From positions 10,591,501 to 10,655,500 of the forward strand of contig JAXRKN010000045.1 in assembly GCA_038502055.1 (NCBI GenBank): a stretch of 64,000 nt of DNA, written 5' to 3'. This document shows, in pieces, positions 13,501 through 23,200 of the stretch. Both the position numbers and the translations under genes were made by a program. This DNA comes from Tanytarsus gracilentus. Lineage: Eukaryota > Arthropoda > Insecta > Diptera > Chironomidae. How positions within the stretch are numbered: the first letter of the stretch is position 1; each line of letters begins with the position of its first letter. The notes beneath the pieces were generated by a model. The model saw only the letters and a program-made list of their open reading frames with translations, did not search any database and was not told the DNA's origin.

Positions 13501-15194
13501 GGTCCATCATTGATCAGTATGAAGATCGGTCCATTTTCACGATAAAGATTTTCATTCACAAAATAGCGAAGATCAAAAGTTCTTCTATCAGTTGTACTGA
13601 AATGATCAACTGGCAGATTAAACCATCGTGTAACAAATTCAGGTGGACCAGGAGGTGTTGGTGGCGCTGGTTCTCCATATCTTGCGTATTCAATCCACTC
13701 TTGAACAGTTTGTTGGATTCTTAATTTAGTTTGATGAAGTACGACATAATCTCCAGATTCGTCAGGTGAATTCATGTCGCGTCCAAAAGATTGAACTGTA
13801 AAATATATTTTTAAATTTATTCATTAATTAATTTTTAAAACTTACGTGGAATGACAACAACCTGCGAAAGTGGATTTAAATCATGAGCAGGTCCCAATGA
13901 TCTGTGAGGATCCATTTCACCTTGAGTTAAGAAGAGTCTATAAGCACCTGGGTTGAGACCACCAAAAACTCTATTGACATCACCGATCGTGTCAGTCATC
14001 CACCAAGGATCCATGAAACTTTTCAAAGATAATTAAGAAATAATTTCATATTAAATTAATTAATTCTTACATGGTATCACCAAATGCATCGGCACACCAT
14101 TGTCTAAAAAATCGCAAATCAAATCTTGTTCCAAAAGGATGTCCTTGACCATTATTTGCCGTGTGCCACTGACCATATTGAGTGCATGACAACCAAAGCC
14201 ATTGACGACGTGATGTTGTGGTTGATTCAGAATCCCAACCAGCATCCTGATATAATGTTAAATGATCCTCGTTACTTGATGGAATGCATTCAGTTCCTCG
14301 ATTAAAATGAAAGTCATCAATGTACCATCTTGCAAAGGCATCAATCGGGTCTGATGGTGGATTTCCAGGTGTATTTAATCCACGAATTATCGAACATTTT
14401 TCATCAACTTGAGGATAGCTTGCTGATGCTAGAGAACTCGACCCGACATCATCTGCGATTGAGTAAATAAATCTCGCTATGTCATTTCCATTGCCAATGT
14501 CAATTGGTCCACATGTCATTAATCTTTGCTCTATATAACTTGAATTTCCAGCTTCAAAAGATTCTTCAATCATTCTAAATGCATCAGTTATGACTTGACC
14601 GCACTCATTTCCTCCAATTTGGTTGATTGTTCTAATTGTGTTGGGAAAAAAATCCACGTCCTCAACAACAGCGTTAATAAATGCACTCGAACCCCAAGCA
14701 CCATCAATAACGTTCGGATATTTTTGTCTTGCCCATGTTGCCAAAGTTCCACCCCTTGCGTAACCCCACAAAATTATTGGTGCATCAAAATATTGGCGCT
14801 TCATGAAGTTAGAAAATCTTCCAATATCAGCAACAATTTGATGAACTGTGAGCCATTGAAGATTCTCAAATGATGCATCTGATGTTGGAAAACTTCTTCC
14901 AAAATATCTTTCTTCGAGTGAGATCAACACACCGCCTTCTCTTTCTGCAACTTCAAACATATTTCCTTCAGTTATGAAATTAGTTCTTGCTGGTCCGTCA
15001 TTGATTAACACAAAAATTGGTCCATTTTCACGATAAACATTTTCATTCACAAAATATCGAATATTAAAAGTTCTTCTATCAGTTGTACTGAAATGATCGA
15101 CTGGAAGATTAAAAAATCCCGTTTGAATGTCACTTTGAGACTTCACTAAAGCCACGAAGGCAAAAATAGTGAAAACTTTCAATTTTCCTGCCAT
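10501..15194 (-). CDS. Triple-domain S28 carboxypeptidase-like secreted protein, probably inactive
   Basis: Seven exons read on the minus strand (15194-14071, 14018-13846, 13795-12583, 12529-12357, 12301-11083, 10873-10701, 10646-10501) form one frame of 1406 codons. The start is chosen because a signal peptide (MAGKLKVFTIFAFVALVKSQS) follows at once. Three complete S28 (prolylcarboxypeptidase/TSSP family) domains follow. Each uses one long exon plus a 173-base exon, and the small C-terminal exon of one domain continues into the next through linkers GEPAPPTPPGPP (about residue 480) and GEPAPPPPPTPP (about 940). A normal S28 enzyme has one domain of about 480-500 residues. At the nucleophile motif GGSYxG the three domains read GYARGG, GSGHAG and GRNYGG, so the Ser is absent from all. 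The Asp motif GE(M/F)DP is kept. The His position is Phe, Arg and His in domains 1, 2 and 3. A secreted non-catalytic role is inferred. Confidence 0.85.
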
Positions 15195-15284
15195 CTTCGC
15201 GCGATGGACTTTCTCACGTAACTAAATGTGAATTTTTTAGTCATTGCCTTTTAAGTCATTTCTTTAATCAATCAAGTGGCGAAG

Positions 15285-15291
15285 AGATAAG
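15285..15291 (+). promoter_or_regulatory. GATA-type site upstream of triple S28 gene
   Basis: AGATAAG lies about 95 bases before the start codon of the minus-strand gene. GATA factors drive midgut genes in insects. This is a single short match, so the support is weak on its own. Confidence 0.3.
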
Positions 15292-16110
15292 ACAGCTGGA
15301 AGTGCTTCTAAAACTCTTTACGACCTCTTTAATTTTAATCTCGATTACTTTCGGATGTGGATCGCAAGCAACAGAAAATAAATTCATATTTTTTATTTTT
15401 AACAGATTTTTTAACAGAAATTCCATAATATTTTTTATGCGCAATTTCTATGCTCGGACCAAAAGACGCCACATTAAGAATTTTTTATGTTTATATCTTC
15501 CTTACATTCTTCAATATTATCCGGTTGTGTAAAGAAAAACTTTTTATATAGCGACGATTTTCCTTTTTTTAAATCAACTGACTTGACTGTCCCGTTACTT
15601 GAAGTATCATCATTTCTCTCATTTTGGCAGCGACCAGTGAAGGGAGAGAAAGTTTTTGAAACATAAATCATTAAAAAAAATTGCTGCCATAAAATTGCTT
15701 CAGACGGACGAGCGCGCACGCGGCTAGTTTAAAGTGAACTGAAATTTTTATTATCTCTGAATGATATTGAAAAGTTTTTTTCTTGCTTTAAAGGAAAATT
15801 TATTTTTACGACGCGGCCACAAGTTTCAGCATAAACTTTTCAACGATTTTTTATCGTTTTGGCGTCGACAAGTGGGAATAATTGCATAAAAGTGGCTTTG
15901 GGAAAAGTTTTATAATTGCCTTTTGGTACGAAGTCAATTGGGTAATTATAAGCGACGTTACTTGCTTTGACTTTATTAATGCCGCTGAGATTTTTTAATT
16001 GAGTTGGATAATTAGCACTAAAAAATTGTGGTCATCGAAAAATGAATTTTTGATTTGGCAGTGCTGTAAAATAAAATGGCGAACGACAATTGGATCATAA
16101 TGTTTGGGGT

Positions 16111-16620
16111 TGCTATAAAAATTCAGCTCAACAAACACTTGTTTTACTGTCGCCGAGGAGCGATGTGAGAAAAGACACTCAAATTTCTATTTCGCCTTTT
16201 TATCGTTTGTTTTTCTTTTTCCATTATTTTCACTCAATTTTCTTTCAAGTGTGTCGAGGGATGGAAATTTTTTGTTATACTAGTTTTATTAAACAGATAT
16301 TGGATTTTGAAAAATTCTGAACAAAATTTTAAAAAGTATTTTTGAACTTTAAATAAATTTTTGCTATAAAAATAGTCCATTAAAATGTTTTTCAAATTTT
16401 GCTAAAAAATGTAATTTTTGAACTTTATTCAAATCCATTTAATTTGGGTTTAAAATTTCTGTTTAGAACTTAACACAAATATTGCTATAAAATACAACTT
16501 TGAATTTTATTTAAATTTGCTATAAAATGTATTTTTGAATTTTAAATAAACTTTTGCTATAAAAATTGACGGTTAGTTCAAATTTTGCTATAAAAATTAA
16601 ATTTTGAACTTTAATCAATT
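16111..16620. repeat. Degenerate TGCTATAAAA repeats
   Basis: The word TGCTATAAAA recurs at about 16111, 16362, 16483, 16519, 16555 and 16585, mostly within units that also contain a TTTGAACTTTAAATAAA-like segment. Spacing is irregular, so this is an old, diverged tandem array. The word resembles a TATA box but no gene follows. Confidence 0.5.
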
Positions 16621-17794
16621 TTTTTTTAAAATTTCACTTTTGACAGTAACGTCCCATTGATTTCCTTTTAAATGTCTTCAGTCCTCTTATGAAAAATGTG
16701 AAGACTAATTTTTGTCTCCATGAAGATATTTTTCTTCCATTGCTCGCAACCCACACACACACTTGTTGTTTGAAAATTTTTCCATCATTTACTTTTCTTC
16801 TTTATTCTTTTCTCTCCATTGCGAAAATGAAAATCAAATAAATGTTTACTACTTCGCTCCATATCGTCGCCATAAACTTCCGATATGACATAAAATTGAA
16901 TTATCTTTTTTTTTCGCTACTTCTTATTCGTCTTCTCTTTTTTACAACTGATAATTCGGTTGACAGATAAAATGTAATGATTGGTAACATAATAAAAGAG
17001 TAGGTGGCTTTATTTTCCTCATTGTGCGTGGGTAGAGTTTGAGTTGTTGACGAAATCAATGAATCATTCGAGTCATTAATGTTTTTCTCGTAATTGAATT
17101 AAAAAGGATGTCGATAGGCGAATGTCGATATCAATCATCATAATAAAATATGTTTTCTGGAGTCAATGAAATAACTTTCGAAAGAGAAATTGGATATTGA
17201 CACATATCGACCACACTGTGTGCTTTCGCGTGAATCAATAAAACAAACAAAATATCAATTACAACGTCAACACTTAAGGATGGAATAAAAGGAAGAAAAT
17301 AATGAGGTTTTTCGTGGGTTGATCGGAAGATAGGTTTAATAACTTTTTTGAACTTCAAAGATTTTTCATCAAGATTCAAAATATTTTCTCATTAATTTTA
17401 AAATTTTGTGTTCAACGTAATTCGAGAACTTTACCTTGAAGCTATTTTTAATCCCTCTCGCAAATGTCGGCATTAAATTCACTCATAATGAACGTGGGTT
17501 TTGTTGTTGATGGATGGTCGGCGATTCTAATTCTGTGCGTATAAAAATAACAGGAAATTGAAAAATTTAATCGCTCTCACTTCGCCACCCACAAATGCGG
17601 TGCTAAAATTGGAATTCACCGTGAAATTGAAACTTTTTAAGAAATATTTTGGAAATTCAATCAAAATGTTTTCAAATTTTTGTAAAATTGTTTTTTGTTT
17701 AATCTTTAAAGATTTAAATTAAAATTACAGCCCACAAAACAAAATAGCTCAAATTGAGTTCTAGAACTTTAAATCGAATAAATTGTAGAGTTGT

Positions 17795-17968
17795 CAAGTT
17801 AGGTGAATATCCGCGAAGTATTAAATAATTTCCTATAAATTTGTATGTAAAAATTTGTATTGTATTTTATATAAAAATTTGTATATTATATACAAATTTA
17901 TAGGAAATTATATCTCATGTAAAATTTTAGGAAATATTCTAGTTCTTCACGGATATTCACCTCACTTG
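17795..17968. mobile_element. 174-bp MITE-like palindromic element
   Basis: Ends are inverted repeats. The left begins CAAGTTAGGTGAATATCCG; the right, reversed, reads CAAGTGAGGTGAATATCCG. The interior is AT-rich and self-complementary around TTCCTATAAATTTGTAT. No clear target-site duplication is visible, so the superfamily is undetermined. Confidence 0.6.
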
Positions 17969-17981
17969 TGAAACCTATTAA

Positions 17982-18020
17982 ATTATGAGATATTATTATG
18001 AGATATTATTATGAGATATT
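17982..18020. repeat. Three copies of a 13-base repeat
   Basis: ATTATGAGATATT occurs three times head to tail without mismatch, immediately after the palindromic element. Confidence 0.8.
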
Positions 18021-18759
18021 TTTTGATATTGTTTGCTTCAACATTCGAATAAATTCCTAAAAATAAATTGAAAACAAACTAAAGAAATTTTTTCGCATCA
18101 ACGAATTACAAAATTTATTTAGTTTGTTTTTAACTTGATAGAAAAATTTCTAGGGGTGGGAAATTCATTTTTAGCTAATAAATAACAACACTAAACCAAG
18201 TCTATGGAAAGGAGACAAAAACGGGCGCGTCTTTCCTGATTAAATTCAGCGGCTATTTCTTAGCAAACAATTAATCAATCAATCAATCGATAAATAAATA
18301 ACAACATTAAACCAAGTTTTGCACCCCTTCAAACTTTTCCTCAAATAAAAAGGTTAAATCTGATAGATTTCAATTTTCCGAGTGAATTGCTGAGGTTTCT
18401 TTTACAAACTCACAAATGTCCTTTTGGTTTGATGCAAAAAGAGATAAATTTTCCTGTTCACTGAAAAATCATGGTCACATTTTTGTGACAGAAATAAACT
18501 TAGAAATTTTTAGTTTCAAATTATTTTTAATCTTTCGAATATGAAATTCTCAATTGCTTTCAAAACAAATCAAAAAATCTCTCTCAATTATGCATGAATT
18601 TGACACTGAGATGTGAAACGAGCGGAAGGAACAATGACGCCACATCGTTTCAGTCCTTCGAAGGCAAGGAATGAAAATTTAATGAAGCATTTTTCCTACA
18701 GGAGAAAAATAATGGGTCAAAACGGCCAAATGTCTCAAAATAAAAATCCTATTTTCTAT

Positions 18760-18855
18760 AAAAAAGAAAAAAAAAAAAAATTGTTTTTTTTAAAAAAAAA
18801 ATAAAAAATTTATTTAAAAAACCTCTAAAAAAACAAAGCCCAAAAATAAAAAAAA

Positions 18856-18922
<67 letters not shown>

Positions 18923-18992
18923 TTTTTTTAATAAAAAAAAAACCCAAATTAAACAAAAAAAAAAAAAAAAAAATTTTTTTTTTAAAAAAAAA

Positions 18993-19045
<53 letters not shown>
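18760..19045. repeat. Long block of alternating poly-A and poly-T runs
   Basis: About 285 bases consist almost only of runs of A and T 7 to 45 long, ending abruptly at GCTGGCAGGCGGG. This could be a real low-complexity tract, but the pattern looks like unreliable sequence from a homopolymer region. Predicted Phe/Lys-only frames here are meaningless. Confidence 0.7.
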
Positions 19046-19048
<3 letters not shown>

Positions 19049-19740
19049 GGCAGGCGGGAAGAAAAATATTTTTGAAGTAAACAAACTTTTTTCTTCGCCA
19101 TTACATTAACTGCATCTTTTCCTTCATGCTCTTCGTCTTCAAGTCTTGTTGACATGCTGAATAAACGGAGACGAACAAAAATAATTTTTTTGCTCGCTGT
19201 TGATCGACCTACAGCGACCTATTTCAACTTGACCTTTTTCATGTTGTCGAAAGCTTTCAGCGCGCAAAAAAATCGCGAAATTTCGTTTCGTCAACATCAT
19301 CAAGCGAAAATCGAGAGAATCTCGGATGAGTGAAAAATAATCGAATGATTTGATGGAAGCGCATAAAATTTAATAGCCAAGAGGGAAAAAAGAAGTTATT
19401 GATAATGGAAAAAAGCACATCTGGAGTCAATTCCATCCACCTTCATTACAAAGTAACCTCACACACCTTTATTGGTCCCCACTGCTCCATTATCCAAACC
19501 GCTATATCCATTTATTTCGCGTAAAAGCCATTTTAACGCTCGCTACTTTCTTTTAACACGATTACAAGATGTTTCTTTGTGTACAGAAAACGATAATTAT
19601 AGAATGCCGTTTCAGGCTCGCAAGAGATCCATCAAGTTTTGTTGAGGATAAGTTTTAACGGAGAAACTCGAATGGGAAATGAGAAATTTCTAAGCCTAAT
19701 TAATGTTTATTAAATTTTCGTTCTAAAAAATGGAATTATA

Positions 19741-20060
19741 AAATTTACAAAATGCCTGAGTTCTCACCCCTTCAAATTTCATCTGGTGGTGGCTTTAAAG
19801 AATTAAATTTATTTAATTCATCTTATTAAAAATTTTTAATGTAAAAAATTGAATTGAAAATTTAATCAATGTCTAAAAAATTAATTTTTAAAATTTACAT
19901 AATGCCTGAGTTTTTCACCCTTTTTAATCTTATCAGGTGGTGGCTTTAAATAAATTTAACATATTTTACCAATATTTCAATCAAATTTTATAAAATTGTC
20001 AATCTAAAAAACTTTAATTTAAAATTCAATCAATTCCTAAGTTTCTCACCCTTCTTTAAT
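19741..20060. repeat. 150-base tandem repeat upstream of plus-strand S28 gene
   Basis: A unit with AATTTACAWAATGCCTGAG, then a CACCC box, then GGTGGTGGCTTTAAA occurs at 19741 and again at 19891. A third, more diverged partial copy (CCTAAGTTTCTCACCC) is near 20035. The array ends about 190 bases before the start codon at 20253. Confidence 0.65.
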
Positions 20061-20183
20061 TCTCGTCTAGTAATTAAAATCCATCGAGTAGACAAAATTA
20101 TCATCGCGACCATAGTTTTAATTTACTTCCGATAGATTAATGTTTCGAAACTATTTGTAAACACTTGAGTTAAATTTTAAAGT

Positions 20184-20190
20184 CGATAAG
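20184..20190 (+). promoter_or_regulatory. GATA-type site upstream of plus-strand S28 gene
   Basis: CGATAAG lies about 65 bases before the start codon, in a position similar to the site in front of the triple-domain gene. Confidence 0.3.
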
Positions 20191-20252
20191 CAATTCTTAT
20201 AAATTGACGATTGAACAGTTTTCTGATATTAGTTACAACTTAAACTACAAAG

Positions 20253-23200
20253 ATGGAAGGAAAACTTAAAATATTTTTGGTCTTAATTCTTGTGACTTTA
20301 GTGAAGTCTCAAAGTGAAATTAGAACTAGATGGTTGAATCTTCCTTTAGATCACTTTAATATGGCTGAGAGAAGAACTTTTGATCTTCGCTATTTTGTGA
20401 ATGAAAATGTTTATCGTGAAAATGGACCAATCTTCATATTCGTCAATGATGGACCAGCAAGAACTAATTTCATAACTGAAGGAAATATGTTTGAAGTTGC
20501 AGAAAGAGAAGGCGGTGTTTTGATCTCACTTGAAGAAAGATATTTCGGAAGAAGTTTTCCAACATCAGATGCCTCATTTGAGAATCTTCAATGGCTCACA
20601 ATTCACCAAAGTCTCGCTGATATTGCAAGATTTGCAAATTTTATTAAGCAACAATATTCTGATGCACCCCTGGTAGAACACGAGTTCAAATTTGGGTGTT
20701 ATTTGAGTTCGAATTGAATTCAAATGTTGAGTTCAAATCCAGTTCAGTTCAAATCGCGTGGTAAGCTTTTGTATGAAAACGGTTGAACTCGCCCATATAC
20801 GTTTGAACTAAATTTGAACTCGATTTTCGATTTGAATTCAATTCGAACTGAAATTTGAACTCAAATTGAATTCAATTCGAACTGAAATTTGAACTCAAAT
20901 TGCCCTCAAATTTTCAAATTAAAAAAAATTTAGTTCAACCTTTGAATTCAATTTGAATTCAACTTTTGAACTGTTCCACTTTCCAAGTGTTCCTTTAGTT
21001 AATTTAACTAACTTTTTTTTTGCTCGCACTTATTCTTTTTTGCTGTGTGAAGAGAAATTGGAATTTTTATTAGTTTTGTACTTAAAAATTTTTCTTACTT
21101 TTTTGCTGCGCCGACTCGAACTCGAACTCAGGACTCCTGTTTGCTAAGCGCGCGCGTAACCACGAGACCACCGAGGAAACTTTATGTTAAAATCCATTTT
21201 GGCTAAAAGCTATATTTAAACCATTCTAATTTTTTATATCAATTTGCCAACTATTTCAAATATTTTTTGTCCTTTGATTTAAATTTTAATAAACAAAAAT
21301 TTTCTTTAATTTATTTTTTTAAAGAAAAAATATTTTTTCCTATTGTTTTTTGCAAGTTTTTTTTTTTTTTTCCAAAAGATATAGGGTCCCTGTACATAAT
21401 TTCTTAGTAAGTGAAAATTAAATTAAAAGCAAATTCCTACTGATGGCACTGATGAAATTCAACAAAAATATATTTTTCGGGTAGCTAATGTGTTTATCTT
21501 TAATTCAAGACCTTTATCAAAATTTTGCGTTGCCACGTTCATCCTTAAAAATGTTTTTTTCTTGCTCATAATTAGGAGCATAATTTTTGGAATTGATAAT
21601 TCTTAGTAGAAAGTTAAATCAATTTTAGACTTGGAAGCAAAACAAAAAGGCATGTTATGCATATTTTAATTTGGAAAAAACAAGATTAGAAATTGGGGAA
21701 TAGATGAGATGATATATGCTAAACTCAAAAATATCCCAGTTTTATGTGTAAAAAATAAAAGTCTAAAAAGCCACAAGATTAATCACAATTGATACATAAT
21801 TTTAAAAGCCATTTGAAGCTTGTGATTCTTGTATAAATTAACCTTGCAGAAATAAAGTCCAACACGCTGAAAAAAGGCGAGCAAGAGAAGAAATTTCCTT
21901 TAAAAAAACATCTCATTTTTAAGCATCAATGCATTAAAAGGTGAAATAAAATGAAAGTTTAAGTTAGGCAAAAAGCCTTTCCAGTAAGCAATCAATTTTT
22001 ACCATAGGATGTCATCAGTCGTGATTAAATTTAGTAATAATTAATTTGGATCATGTGCCTGCCTAGTTATTGCATTTCATAATTGCAAATATTTAATCTT
22101 ATAGTTCCGTTGATATCCATTTCCGATGAACTGGATCTTAGTTCCGCTGGCATCGCCTTTTGCACTTCCACTTCCCAAAATTTTAATTTTATTAGATTTT
22201 TATGTATTACTGAATTTATGTTAAACTGGTTCTCATGTCCATGTCCAGCGCTGGATCTTAGTTCCGCTTGATCTTACTTCCAGCACTATTTTTTTTTATT
22301 TTCATTGAACCTTGCACAACCTTGTCTATAAGCACTTACTGCACTTTCCTCTATCAAAAATGACAGTTCCACTTCCAAGACAGTGCTTGTTGCCTATGAC
22401 ACCCAATTTCCTTCATATTTGTCAGCAATACCTTAAAATACTTGTTTTCAAATTATTTTCAGCATGTTCACACCCCAAAAATAATTTTTATAGACAATTC
22501 AAGTAATTTTTTTCATCAAATTCCAAAGAATGCTTCACCAAAATTTACTAAGAAATTATGAGCAAATCAACTAAGAAATTATGAGCACCTTTAAAAGATC
22601 ATTTTTAAGGATACGGTACCATTTTGGATGAACATCAAAGTAATAATTTAAATCTTTGATATTTAATTGACACAAAAAAAATTTAATTCATAAATAATTC
22701 AGTGATTTTCTTAAAGAAAATCAATGAAATATGCGAAGGCTATCGATGTATGGAAAATCTTATTTAAAGCTTTTATGGCATTTAACGTCCTTAAAATTCT
22801 GTCTAACCTTTATGACAATGGTGTAGAATGATAAAACACGCAAATTAAACCCTTGAAGTTAGGCATTTGGATTTGAAGACAAAAAGTTATCGCAATATGA
22901 AATTTTACTAAGAAATTATGATCACTAAGAAATTATGTACAGGGACCCTAGATTTATTGTAACTTTCTTTTACGAGGAAATTTAATTCCTATTATAAAAA
23001 GAAAACGTGATTTTTGAAATAGCTTTCAGAGAGCTTTGAAATTTAAAAAAAAAATTTAAGACTAAAAATTCAGAAAGAAGATGAAAAGAAGAAATAGTTC
23101 AGTAAAGTGAACAAAAAATAAATTTAAGTTCGTAGATAAAGAAAGTAGGAAATTAAATGAGTTTGAAGAAACGTGGTGAGGAGTCAGTGGCTTCTTAGAA

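Larger units (their letters stand above)
15300..20170. other. Intergenic region between divergent S28 genes
   Basis: No gene is supported. The frame at 15302-15532 resembles a signal peptide at its start but begins with GTG and has no partner exon. The interval holds degenerate TGCTATAAAA repeats (16111-16620), a palindromic element (17795-17968), a triple 13-base repeat (17982-18020), a block of pure A and T runs (18760-19045) and a 150-base tandem repeat (19741-20060). The rest is featureless AT-rich DNA. Confidence 0.6.

Noticed and set aside
15302..15532. Frame that begins like a signal peptide upstream of the triple S28 gene
   Set aside because: Starts with GTG, becomes Phe/Asn-rich noise and has no splice partner.
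18749..19084. Phe/Lys homopolymer protein
   Set aside because: Produced only by the poly-A/poly-T block.
21108..21176. Functional tRNA gene
   Set aside because: A and B box-like words are present but a cloverleaf with matching acceptor stem could not be drawn; a SINE fragment is more likely.
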